Below, piece after piece: positions 53,184-61,368 of a stretch of DNA of 64,000 nt. The notes below the pieces were generated by a model. The model worked only from the letters and a program-made list of their open reading frames with translations, did not search any database and was not told the DNA's origin. The stretch's first letter is position 1. Every line of letters begins with the position of its first letter. The position numbers and the translations under genes were made by a program. The stretch lies in contig NZXX01000002.1 of the NCBI GenBank assembly GCA_002702065.1, forward strand, positions 1 through 64,000, in the 5' to 3' direction. Origin of the DNA: Anaerolineaceae bacterium (GTDB taxonomy: Bacteria > Chloroflexota > Anaerolineae > Aggregatilineales > Phototrophicaceae).

Positions 53184-53222
53184 TAACTTCACTGAGCACC
53201 TGGCACTTCGCACATAGCACTG
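53184..53222. repeat. degenerate heptanucleotide array
   Basis: On the minus strand: AGTGCTA TGTGCGA AGTGCCA GGTGCTC AGTGAAG, five consecutive 7-mers with an RGTGC core. It lies directly at the 3' end of the DUF6391-like gene, between it and holA. The remaining gap (53071-53183) has no recognisable feature. Confidence 0.6.
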
Positions 53223-53225
53223 TCT

Positions 53226-53774
53226 TTACGATGAGTGCGTACGAATAGTGTACAGGGTGATCGGCTGGAAGGTCAGCGGCATCCGCGAGGGACGGCTGGT
53301 GATCTCCAGCACTTCCATATCGCCGGGGTCGCCTTCGGTGGTGAAGAACTTTTGCAGTCCCAGCCCCAGCGGTTCCGCCACGAGCACAGCCAGCATCATC
53401 AGCACCATCATATACGGCAGCCGGTTGAAGGCATCGCGGCGGCTGACCCCACTGACCGCAGCGATACCGGCCAGACTGGTCAGAATACCGGTTGTCAGGC
53501 GGCTGGTGCCACAGCCCGGATGAATCGCCAGGCTGTGTTCGCCCCGGCGCATCCGGTTCAGCGCATCGCGCACAGCCGTTTCGACTTCCTGCTGCGGGAC
53601 ATCGGCAAACAGGATAAACCCGGCGTCCGAACTGCGCCCCATCAGCGGCGTTCCCCGAAATTTACGAGATAGCAGATGAACCGTCGCATGTTCCAGCCCA
53701 TGATTGCGGCGGGTGCGCCGGATAAATGGTACATCCAGAACGGGTTTCGATATCACAGCAAATTTTTCTAACAT
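53226..53774 (-). CDS. DUF6391-like membrane-associated protein
   Basis: 182 residues from the ATG at 53774. RRNHGLEHATVHLLSRKF resembles the His/Glu-containing start of DUF6391, and HPGCGTSRLTTG is followed by one to two membrane helices (TGILTSLAGIAAVSGV, LPYMMVLMMLAVLVAEPLGLGLQKF). The HxxEHAT-type motif could bind metal, but this is inference. Divergent from the PPC-type gene. Confidence 0.65.
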   Translation of the reverse strand: MLEKFAVISKPVLDVPFIRRTRRNHGLEHATVHLLSRKFRGTPLMGRSSDAGFILFADVPQQEVETAVRDALNRMRRGEHSLAIHPGCGTSRLTTGILTSLAGIAAVSGVSRRDAFNRLPYMMVLMMLAVLVAEPLGLGLQKFFTTEGDPGDMEVLEITSRPSRMPLTFQPITLYTIRTHSS

Positions 53775-53856
53775 AGACGCCTGCACTTTCAAAATAACGC
53801 TACAATGGAAGACAACTGAATTGTGGTAGATTTCTGATCGGATGGCAAGCATATCT

Positions 53857-55176
53857 ATGAAATTCATACGCAATTTTATTCTACTGCTGCTCTTGGCCGG
53901 GCTTCCGGCTGCTGCTCAGGAGACGCCCACAATCCGGTTTGGCACCACCGAAGAAGGCGCGCTCACCAGCGATCAGCCGGAGGTTGAATATACTTTTGCG
54001 GGCGAACAGGGGCAGTTTGTGACCATCACCCTGCTGCAAGTTGACAGCTTCGACCCGTTCCTGCGCCTGCTCGATGCGGACGGCCATATGCTGGTATCCG
54101 ATGACGACAGCGCGGGCAGCCTGAATGCGCGCATTGGCCCTTTCGAGCTGCCTGCCAACGATACCTATACCATTGTGGCGACCAGCCTGAGTGGCAGCGA
54201 CGAAGGTGCGTTCACCCTCAGTCTGGAATCCACCGTTGTACAGCGCGTGGAATATGGGCAGCGCGTCACGGGCAGTTTGTCACCCGAAACGCCGGAAGTC
54301 GTCTATCGTTTCAGCGGTGCGGCGGGCGATGTTATCAGTATCGATCTGGCGTCCGATGATTTCGACGCCTATCTGACCTTGACAGCACCCGGCACCGACA
54401 TGGGTTCTGTGACCGATGATGACTCTGGTACGGACCGAAATGCCCGCATCGCTCCTTACCTGGTGACAGAAGATACAGACTTTCAGGTGATGGTCAGCAG
54501 TGTGTTTGGGGACCCCGATGGTTCCTATACGCTGTCCATCAGCGAGGTGAATGCCACGCCGATTGCGTTTAACGCTGCCGAGACGGTTGAGATCAGCGGC
54601 GGCCAGACCCGGTACTTTGCCTTTGAAGGCGCCGCCGGGCAGGTTGTAGATGTGCGCGTCGACAGTGACAATGAACTCGATACCGCGCTGACGGTGGTCG
54701 GGCCCAGCCGCAGCGAACTGGCCAGCGCCGATGACACCAACGGCCAGATCGACCCGGCAGTCTCCGGCGTGATGCTGACTGAGAATGGCACCCATTACAT
54801 CGCTGTGCAGCCGCTGGTCAACCGCGATGCCCGCACGCCTGTCATCGTTAAAGTGGTTGAAAGCCCGTTGCTATCGCTCGATGATGGCCCGCAGACGGTG
54901 ATGTTTGAGGAGAACCCGCTTCAACTGCTGACTTTTGCGGGAACCGCTGGCGAAACCGTATTTGTGCGCATCCGGGTTGACTCGGATGAACCAGTATCGC
55001 CCAATATTGAGGTCATGCAGCATGGCGAAAGCCTGAGTTCACTGATTCTGTACACCATCAGCGGCGAGATCAGTTTTGGGGTGGCGATACCTGCGGATGG
55101 GCCGGTGGTCGTCGCGGTGACGGATTACCGCTATGACAACAGCGTCTATACCGTTTCCCTTCAGCAGCAGTATTAA
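53857..55176 (+). CDS. secreted protein with PPC-type beta-sandwich repeats
   Basis: 439 residues from the ATG at 53857, which starts a good signal peptide (MKFIRNFILLLLLAGLPAAA); ATG 53842 adds five residues. At least three bacterial pre-peptidase-like modules follow (for example VEYTFAGEQGQFVTITLL...DPFLRLLDADG; VVYRFSGAAGDVISIDL...DAYLTLTAPG; RYFAFEGAAGQVVDVRV). No catalytic domain, anchor or lipobox is seen, so it is a stand-alone exported binding or structural protein. Confidence 0.85.
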   Translation: MKFIRNFILLLLLAGLPAAAQETPTIRFGTTEEGALTSDQPEVEYTFAGEQGQFVTITLLQVDSFDPFLRLLDADGHMLVSDDDSAGSLNARIGPFELPANDTYTIVATSLSGSDEGAFTLSLESTVVQRVEYGQRVTGSLSPETPEVVYRFSGAAGDVISIDLASDDFDAYLTLTAPGTDMGSVTDDDSGTDRNARIAPYLVTEDTDFQVMVSSVFGDPDGSYTLSISEVNATPIAFNAAETVEISGGQTRYFAFEGAAGQVVDVRVDSDNELDTALTVVGPSRSELASADDTNGQIDPAVSGVMLTENGTHYIAVQPLVNRDARTPVIVKVVESPLLSLDDGPQTVMFEENPLQLLTFAGTAGETVFVRIRVDSDEPVSPNIEVMQHGESLSSLILYTISGEISFGVAIPADGPVVVAVTDYRYDNSVYTVSLQQQY

Positions 55177-55194
55177 TGCGCGAACAGGGTTCGG

Positions 55195-56679
55195 TCAGGG
55201 GCGTTTGCCGCTGATCACCGTGCTCACATGTTCCGAGGGCAGCCAGATCGTGAAGGTGCTGCCCTCATTTTTGCCTGCACTGGTCGCGCTGATCGTGCCG
55301 CCGTGTGCCTGCACAATTTCGCGGGTGATCGCCAGCCCCAGACCGGTGCCCCGGCGTGGGCCGCGCGCTTTGTCGACCTGATAGAATCGCTCGAAGATGC
55401 GCGGCAGGTCCTCCCGCGAGATACCGATGCCGTTGTCGTGGACGATGATCTCCACCCCGCCGTTGTTGACCTGTGTTTTCAGGCGGACACGGCCCCCACG
55501 CGGCGTATATTTGATCGCGTTGCTGACCAGATTGGTGATGACCTGTACCAGCCGGTCGCCATCACCCTTGATGCGCGGCACCGGGTCGGCTTCGACCAGC
55601 AGCTCGATACCTTTTTTCTCCGCCATCATCGTCAGCCGGTGGCCGATCCCCTGCACAATCTGGCTGATATCGAGATCCACTTTGGTCATGGCGAGTTGAC
55701 CGTCCTGCAAGCGGGCCAGATCGGTGATCTCGGCGACCATGCGGTTGAGCCGGGTGGCTTCCTCGTGGATGATCCCCGCTGACTCGACCGGGTTTGGCGT
55801 CGCGCCGTCCATAATGGCCTGCGAGTAACCCTGTATGGAGGTCAGCGGCGTTTTGAGGTCGTGCGACACATTGACCATGAAATCCTGCTGGGCTTTTTGC
55901 GCCGCCTTGACTTCGTGAGTCATCTGGTTAAACGAATCCGCGACGGTCCGCACTTCCGGCGGGCCGGTCACCGGCACCTGCTGATCGTAGTCACCGGCGG
56001 CGACGGCGCGGGCGGCATCGGCAATATGCAGCAGCGGGCGGGCCACGGTGCGGCTGACGACGACGGCCATGAAAACGGCCACCACCAGCCCCATGAACGC
56101 CGCCTGTATGATGGGACGCAGCAGCGCACTACCGAATTCTTCCAGCGCGACCCGCAGCGACTGCGTCGGTTGGGGCAGTGCGTACATCAGGATAGCCTCA
56201 CCGCCGATTCGGCGTGGCGCTACAATGCCGACAAAAACCCACGCCTCTCCATCCGGGTTGCCGAATTCGCCCACTTCGACATTGAGCAGGCTGCCTTCAG
56301 CGGTCAGGCGCAGGCCAGCAGGCAGCGAAACCGTGCTGTCCGGGTCAACGTCAAACGTGATGGGGCTGCCTTCGGTAAAGCTCTGGCTGCTATCGAACAG
56401 GACCGTGTTGGCTTCGACATCCACCACCAATGTGCGGACGCCGCTTTCAGTTGCCAGTGCCTCGATCTGCGCGAGGAAATCTTCCGGCGTCAGGAGCTGC
56501 ATACGAGGCCGCAGCAGTTGGCGCAGGTGCGCCTGGGCGACCACGCCAAGCTGCTGGTAGATGCGTTGGGGCGGCGCCGGGCGGGCATTCAGAAACAACA
56601 GCAGCGCCACAATAATGACGCTCAGAGTCACCGCCAGGACGACGATATACGACAGCAGCAGCCGTGTGTGCAGTCTCAT
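55195..56679 (-). CDS. membrane sensor histidine kinase (HAMP-HisKA-HATPase)
   Basis: 494 residues from the ATG at 56679, 8 bp after the response-regulator stop. Membrane helix 1 (~9-30), extracytoplasmic sensor (~35-185), helix 2 (~195-215), HAMP (~215-265, RTVARPLLHIADAARAVAAGDY), His273 in VSHDLKTPLTSI, and HATPase with NLVSNAIKYTPRGG, DNGIGI and GTGLGLAITREI. Partner of the OmpR-type regulator encoded directly upstream. Confidence 0.95.
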   Translation of the reverse strand: MRLHTRLLLSYIVVLAVTLSVIIVALLLFLNARPAPPQRIYQQLGVVAQAHLRQLLRPRMQLLTPEDFLAQIEALATESGVRTLVVDVEANTVLFDSSQSFTEGSPITFDVDPDSTVSLPAGLRLTAEGSLLNVEVGEFGNPDGEAWVFVGIVAPRRIGGEAILMYALPQPTQSLRVALEEFGSALLRPIIQAAFMGLVVAVFMAVVVSRTVARPLLHIADAARAVAAGDYDQQVPVTGPPEVRTVADSFNQMTHEVKAAQKAQQDFMVNVSHDLKTPLTSIQGYSQAIMDGATPNPVESAGIIHEEATRLNRMVAEITDLARLQDGQLAMTKVDLDISQIVQGIGHRLTMMAEKKGIELLVEADPVPRIKGDGDRLVQVITNLVSNAIKYTPRGGRVRLKTQVNNGGVEIIVHDNGIGISREDLPRIFERFYQVDKARGPRRGTGLGLAITREIVQAHGGTISATSAGKNEGSTFTIWLPSEHVSTVISGKRP

Positions 56680-56686
56680 GGATGGA

Positions 56687-57370
56687 TCAGTCCGTGTCCA
56701 GCTTGTAACCCACACCCCACACGGTTTCGATGACCGGGCGCATTCCGTCGAGCTTGTGTCTGAGGTGGGCGATATGGACATCCACCGTGCGGGTTTCCCC
56801 GGCGAAGTCATAACCCCACACAATATCGAGCAATTTTTCGCGGCTGTAAACCACGCCGGGGTTTTCCGCCAGTGTCAGCAGCAGATCAAATTCTTTCATG
56901 CGCAGGTTGATGGGGCGTTCCGCGACGCGTACCTGCCGCCGTTCCGGGTAGATAGTCAGGTTGTGCAGGCTGATGTGGGCGCCGCTTTCCTTATTTTCCA
57001 CAGGGCGGCCACTGCGCCGCAGGATAGCCCGGATGCGGGCGACCAATTCGCGCGGGTTGAACGGCTTGGTCAGGTAATCGTCTGCGCCCAGTTCCAGGCC
57101 GACGATCTTGTCGATGTCGTCGTCGCGGGCTGTCAGCATAATAATCGGCACATCGGATTCAGCGCGTACCCGGCGGCAGACCTCCCAGCCATCCATGCCC
57201 GGCAGCATCAGGTCCAGCACCACCAGCGCCGGGGCGTGATTCAGGATCATGTCGAGCGCTTCATTGCCATCGATGGCGCTTTCGACGTCGAACCCTTCCT
57301 GCTCCACATACATTTTTGCCAGATCGATGATATGCTGCTCGTCATCGACCAGCAGAATGGTTTCGCTCAT
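56687..57370 (-). CDS. OmpR-family response regulator
   Basis: 227 residues from the ATG at 57370. The receiver has Asp9-Asp10, Asp53 (VLDLMLPG) and Lys in YLTKPFNPREL. The winged-helix DNA-binding domain (~130-225) shows LTLAENPGVVYSREKLLDIVWGYDF and RTVDVHIAHLRHKL. Its ATG overlaps the stop of the GNAT gene (ATGA), and the kinase follows 7 bp later: a three-gene coupled operon. Confidence 0.95.
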   Translation of the reverse strand: MSETILLVDDEQHIIDLAKMYVEQEGFDVESAIDGNEALDMILNHAPALVVLDLMLPGMDGWEVCRRVRAESDVPIIMLTARDDDIDKIVGLELGADDYLTKPFNPRELVARIRAILRRSGRPVENKESGAHISLHNLTIYPERRQVRVAERPINLRMKEFDLLLTLAENPGVVYSREKLLDIVWGYDFAGETRTVDVHIAHLRHKLDGMRPVIETVWGVGYKLDTD

Positions 57371-58371
57371 GAAATATCCCAGCGCATGTGCATGACTTCT
57401 CGCTGCGGGCGAAACTGATAGCCGCGCAGGACTTCGCTGGTGCGGGTTTCGTCCGCGGGGTGTTCGATCAGCAGGGCGGAATTGCGGTTGCTGAACCGGC
57501 GGACGGCAGTATTCAGCAGGACTTCGTCGTACTGACCGGCATAATTCGGGTCTACCAGCAGCGTTAACTGGGTCGATGTGGTCAGCAAGCCGCTCTCGAC
57601 CCACAGCGACGCCAGAATGTGGCTTTCGTCGCCGGAGCGTATCACCAGCCGTTCCGAGTGGCGCATGTTCAGCCAGTCATTCACCTGTTGCAGCAGGGGT
57701 TTCTGGAACTGATCTACGCGCAGGGGGCGCTGCCAGCCCAGACCGCCTTGTTCGGTTGGGCGGACCTGCTGGGCCAGGGCATATTCTGCCTGCCATTCAC
57801 CCCGGCGGCGGTGCGCGATGTGTATGGCCTGTTCTGTCAGTGGGGGTGGCACGCGGTTGCCGCTGCGCCGCCACAGGACCCAGGCGCGTTCATCGACAAA
57901 GCCGAGCCGGCGATAGAGCCGGCGCGCACCTTCATTCGCCAGATCAACCTGCAAGATGGCGCTTTTGCCGCCTCTGGCCCGGATGGTATCCATACTGGCG
58001 CGCATCAACTGGGTGGCGATGCCGCGCCGCTGGTAGTCCGGGTGAACGCCTACGTTGGCGATAATCCACGTGTTGGGGAATGGTTTGCTGGTCGGGTAAA
58101 TGGACACATTGCCCACCAGCCGGTCGCCCACCGTCCAGACATAGCCCATGTTGATGCCGTGTGTCAGGTCGTTGAGGCCCGGCACCAGGCTGATGCCCAC
58201 GCCCACCTTGCTCAGATACCGCATCTCGCGGACGGTGGCCCGCCCACCCTGATCCATGCTGTCGGCAAAAACCACCTCGATTAAATCGGCGAGTGGTGCC
58301 AGGTCGGTCCGCAGGTTCACCGGTCGCAAACCATCGGTTCTCGCATTGTCCTGTGCCTGGATTGTGGTCAC
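57367..58371 (-). CDS. GNAT-family N-acetyltransferase
   Basis: 334 residues from a GTG at 58371, preceded by TTGAGGAAGC; a TTG at 58398 is possible. The GNAT core (~25-165) has acetyl-CoA motif A VGVHPDYQRRGIATQLM and motif B NEGARRLYRRLGF. The C-terminal half (~190-334) looks like a second, degenerate acyltransferase-like module (ALLIEHPADETRTSEVLRGYQF). It is translationally coupled to the two-component genes, so it may modify, or be controlled with, that pathway. Substrate unknown. Confidence 0.85.
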   Translation of the reverse strand: MTTIQAQDNARTDGLRPVNLRTDLAPLADLIEVVFADSMDQGGRATVREMRYLSKVGVGISLVPGLNDLTHGINMGYVWTVGDRLVGNVSIYPTSKPFPNTWIIANVGVHPDYQRRGIATQLMRASMDTIRARGGKSAILQVDLANEGARRLYRRLGFVDERAWVLWRRSGNRVPPPLTEQAIHIAHRRRGEWQAEYALAQQVRPTEQGGLGWQRPLRVDQFQKPLLQQVNDWLNMRHSERLVIRSGDESHILASLWVESGLLTTSTQLTLLVDPNYAGQYDEVLLNTAVRRFSNRNSALLIEHPADETRTSEVLRGYQFRPQREVMHMRWDIS

Positions 58372-58620
58372 GAGATGCTTCCTCAATGATCCGTTCAATG
58401 AAATAATTTTTTAAGAGTATACAGGAAAGCGAAAACAGAGTCACGAACCGGGTCTATTACCTTTTTCAGTATTCCCTAACACTTTATGTGCAAAAAATAA
58501 CGACAACTATGGTAAACTCTAAATTAATGTTCCATTGTTCATTTTGGATGAAATGCATGGACAGCACATTAAAGGAGTCGTCGTTGAAAGCTTATGTTAT
58601 GTAGCTGAGTGGAGGCGTTT

Positions 58621-58821
58621 ATGTGGACGCAGTATGTCGCTAGCTGGCTGGATGCCCATTACCCGGTCAGGTCGTTGAACAGGTTCGATGCCAAAGGCCA
58701 GGGACTGGTGGAATACGCATTTATTCTGGTCATGGTTGCGGTGGTGGTCATCATTATTCTGGCGGTCGTCGGCCTCGCCGTCAAAGATGGTCTGTACGAG
58801 AATATCATCGAGAACATCTAG
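58621..58821 (+). CDS. Flp-type (type IVb) prepilin
   Basis: 66 residues from the ATG at 58621 (GGAGGCGTTT upstream). A hydrophilic leader ends in FDAKG, with predicted cleavage before QGLVEYAF (Glu at +5, then Tyr, the Flp hallmark), followed by one hydrophobic helix (ILVMVAVVVIIILAVVGLAV) and a short tail. No tad/cpa assembly genes are in the window, so it must use machinery encoded elsewhere. A terminator follows directly, so it is a single-gene transcript. Confidence 0.88.
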   Translation: MWTQYVASWLDAHYPVRSLNRFDAKGQGLVEYAFILVMVAVVVIIILAVVGLAVKDGLYENIIENI

Positions 58822-58847
58822 GCCTTATCCCTGCTGTCATTATCGTG

Positions 58848-58875
58848 GAAGCTCTGCTGGTGCAGGGCTTCTTAC
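58848..58875 (+). terminator. terminator of the pilin gene
   Basis: GAAGCTCTGC, TGGT loop, GCAGGGCTTC (10-bp stem with one T-G pair), followed by TTACATTTC; a modest T-run. Confidence 0.55.
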
Positions 58876-59004
58876 ATTTCTGCCCATTTACTAAGGGGAC
58901 AGTGGGGTTTCCGGTGGTAAATAGGGGCTTGGTGAACGTAAATCCACACGCTATCATAAGTGCCGTTTAGCCTGGATACAGCCTGGCTTGAGGAGAGACT
59001 TTAC

Positions 59005-60462
59005 ATGGCACGTAAAAACTACGGCTCGCTCGGCGGTAGTGGACGTCGCGGTGGCGGCGCCTGGCAGTGGATGGCAATTGGGGCGGTGCTGGCCTTTGCC
59101 TGCTCGATCACAATTGGTCTGGCCGCTGTCGCCGTTGGGTTGTTGTCGCTGGATGTCGAGGGCCTCCCCGGACGGCCAACTTCTACGCCCGTTGTGATGG
59201 TGATTACGGCAACACCTTTGCCCGCCACCCCCACACCCCTCACGACGGATACGCCGGTTCCATCGGAAACACCGCTTCAGATCGAACAAATTACGGCACC
59301 TTCGCCGACACCATTGCCGCCAACGCCGGACCCAGCCGAGACGGTAGAACCAACGGCATCGCCAACCACGTTTGTCCCGGCGGGCAGCCCCACCGAGCAG
59401 ACAACCGACATCACCCGGTCGACGACTGGCGGGGGCAGCAGTGTTCCTGACCCACTGGTGGGTTTGACATCACCGTTGATTTCGATCCCCGGTGGCACAT
59501 TTACGATGGGGACCTCCCCAGCCGAAGTGCTGGCCGCGGTGACAGCATGTCAGGATGAAGGCGGGAACTGCGACATTTCATTTGGTGAAGACTCCGCACC
59601 GCAGCATTCGGTCACGCTGGATGCTTTCCAGATTGAAGAAACAGAAGTTACCTACGAACAATATCTGGCGTTTCTGAACTGGCTCGGCCCGCGCAGCCAC
59701 CTGAACGGTTGCGATGGTTTCCCGTGCCTGATTACGCTGAACGAAACCGATGTCAGCAACGTCACGTTCGACAGCGCCAATTATCGGGTGCCGCCGCAGA
59801 TCAACGCTTTCCCGGTCGCCAATGTGAGCTGGTATGGCGCACGTTCTTACTGTGAAGCGATTGGTCGCCGCCTGCCCACTGAGGCCGAATGGGAGCGCGC
59901 CGCCCGTGGCAGTGACGGACGGGTTTATCCCTGGGGCAATGATCGTACCCTGACCAATGCCAACACCAGCAGCCGCACCGATATTCCGCTGGAACAACGC
60001 GGGGCGGAAGCGGTCGGCAATTATCCGGCCAGCCCGTCCGGCATTTATGATATGGCGGGTAACGTGGCGGAATGGGTGAGCGACTGGTATTCGCCCACCT
60101 ACTACAGTCAGGCAGAAGCCAGTGGCCTGAACCCGCAGGGGCCGCCTGTCGGCACGCAGAAAGTGCTGCGCGGTGGGTCGTGGGATGCGCGCATCTTCTT
60201 CGCCCGCAGTGTCCATCGTCAGAGCCTGGAGCCGGATCAGGCGCGTATCTGGGCCGGGTTCCGTTGCGCGGCGGATGCTGGGACCGAAAGCGATTCGGAC
60301 AGCGGCGTCGATATCGGCGGTGCACAGGGCACCCTGCCGACGCTTGAAGCCGAAGATGTGACGCCGAACAGCCAGCCGACCCTGCCACCGCCGCCCTCAT
60401 CCGGCGGTACTGGTAACACGGGCGGCTCATCGGAAGAACTGCCGACGCTGCCACCCGGTTGA
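59005..60462 (+). CDS. membrane-anchored FGE/SUMF1-fold protein
   Basis: 485 residues from the ATG at 59005 (GAGGAG upstream). Basic Gly-rich N-terminus, one membrane anchor (~30-52), and a long Thr/Pro linker (~60-150) reaching through the envelope. The FGE-fold domain spans ~160-430 (ISIPGGTFTMGTS, IEETEVTYEQYLAF, RLPTEAEWERAARG, YPWGN, DMAGNVAEWVSDWY, VLRGGSWDARIFFARS, WAGFRC). A Pro/Ser/Gly tail ends it. As in the other FGE-fold protein here, the copper-binding Cys pair of true FGE is not apparent. Confidence 0.88.
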   Translation: MARKNYGSLGGSGRRGGGAWQWMAIGAVLAFACSITIGLAAVAVGLLSLDVEGLPGRPTSTPVVMVITATPLPATPTPLTTDTPVPSETPLQIEQITAPSPTPLPPTPDPAETVEPTASPTTFVPAGSPTEQTTDITRSTTGGGSSVPDPLVGLTSPLISIPGGTFTMGTSPAEVLAAVTACQDEGGNCDISFGEDSAPQHSVTLDAFQIEETEVTYEQYLAFLNWLGPRSHLNGCDGFPCLITLNETDVSNVTFDSANYRVPPQINAFPVANVSWYGARSYCEAIGRRLPTEAEWERAARGSDGRVYPWGNDRTLTNANTSSRTDIPLEQRGAEAVGNYPASPSGIYDMAGNVAEWVSDWYSPTYYSQAEASGLNPQGPPVGTQKVLRGGSWDARIFFARSVHRQSLEPDQARIWAGFRCAADAGTESDSDSGVDIGGAQGTLPTLEAEDVTPNSQPTLPPPPSSGGTGNTGGSSEELPTLPPG

Positions 60463-60485
60463 TCGGGTAACTGATCTGGTAACCA

Positions 60486-60522
60486 CAAGGGCGATTCGTA
60501 CATTCACGAATCGCCCTTTGAT
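60486..60522. repeat. palindromic repeat copy, possibly serving as terminator
   Basis: CAAGGGCGATTCGT, 6-nt loop, ACGAATCGCCCTTTG: a 13-bp stem sharing the GGGCGATTC/GAATCGCCC core with the copy inside the GT-C gene at 5787. It lies 24 bp after the FGE-fold gene and is followed by a short T-rich run, so it may terminate that transcript. Confidence 0.65.
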
Positions 60523-60690
60523 TTACGCCTCCGCTGTCCCTCGATAGTCGCCCGCTGATTATCGCAACTTCTCATCCACCTTTTTTGTATCGACATAAAG
60601 CCGGAAAGAACGGGGGAATGATGACATCTGTCAGTTCCTCAAAGGCGCAATGTATTTGAAGATAATAATATCGGCGGTTTGCATCGTATG

Positions 60691-60713
60691 CAGCCACTGA
60701 TTATCGGTGGCTG
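60691..60713 (+). promoter_or_regulatory. hairpin in the uspA-like leader
   Basis: CAGCCAC, 9-nt loop, GTGGCTG, ending 8 bp before the GGGAGGA ribosome site; it could affect translation start or stability. The rest of 60523-60690 shows nothing recognisable. Confidence 0.35.
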
Positions 60714-60731
60714 ACCTTGCGGGAGGACGTC

Positions 60732-61241
60732 ATGAAATACAGGCATGTTTTGGTTCCGCTGGATGGTTCGCAATTGTCGGAGGCCGCGCTGGATTATGCG
60801 GTTGATCTGGTGCCGCCTGATGGCTTGATTACCCTGATGAAAGTCATCGAGTCGGCAACCGTTACCGAACGGGAAATTTATACGTCGCCGCCATCGTCGG
60901 TGGTGATGACCGCCGTGACGGGTGTGACGATGATGCCGGGGGCTGTTCGCCAGACGGGTACACGGCTGGCATGGGACAATGCCGAGCACTATATCAACCG
61001 GCTGGCCGACCGTCTGCGCCGGTCCGGGCTTACGGTCCAGACTCATCTCGAAGAAGGAAAACCGGCGGATTGTATTCTCGATGCGGCTCGTCAGCTGAAA
61101 ATCGACGCGATTGTCATGTCGACTCACGGGCGTTCGGGCATCAGCCGCTGGGTGTTCGGCAGTGTCGCGCAGAAAGTAGTGACGACAGCGGAATGCCCGA
61201 TTGTGTTGATTCCGCAGCGCATTGTCCATGCGGATAAATAA
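60732..61241 (+). CDS. universal stress protein (UspA family)
   Basis: 169 residues from the ATG at 60732 (GGGAGGACGTC upstream). YRHVLVPLDGSQLSEAALDYA at the N-terminus and the ATP-binding motif STHGRSGISRWVFGSVAQKV near 130-150 mark the ATP-binding UspA branch. A ~35-residue insert (~45-80) after the second strand is longer than usual. Single gene; stress role inferred from family. Confidence 0.93.
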   Translation: MKYRHVLVPLDGSQLSEAALDYAVDLVPPDGLITLMKVIESATVTEREIYTSPPSSVVMTAVTGVTMMPGAVRQTGTRLAWDNAEHYINRLADRLRRSGLTVQTHLEEGKPADCILDAARQLKIDAIVMSTHGRSGISRWVFGSVAQKVVTTAECPIVLIPQRIVHADK

Positions 61242-61322
61242 GGCGCTTCAGCCTATTCAGAAATAAGCGTTGCCACCCATCGCGGCGGCTAAGATCGGGC
61301 GTTTCAGGGACGAACGGACTTG

Positions 61323-61331
61323 TGCTATACT
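61323..61331 (+). promoter_or_regulatory. extended -10 promoter of gatA
   Basis: TGCTATACT (TGnTAnnnT), 37 bp before the preferred gatA start; the third TGCTA-type extended -10 in the window. Confidence 0.45.
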
Positions 61332-61368
61332 TGCGCCTGTCCATTATTCCTGCATCATGGAAGCGCTC

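Noticed and set aside
58984..60462. FGE-fold gene as the variable protein of a diversity-generating retroelement
   Set aside because: No reverse transcriptase, template repeat or adenine-biased 3' variable region is seen in the window.
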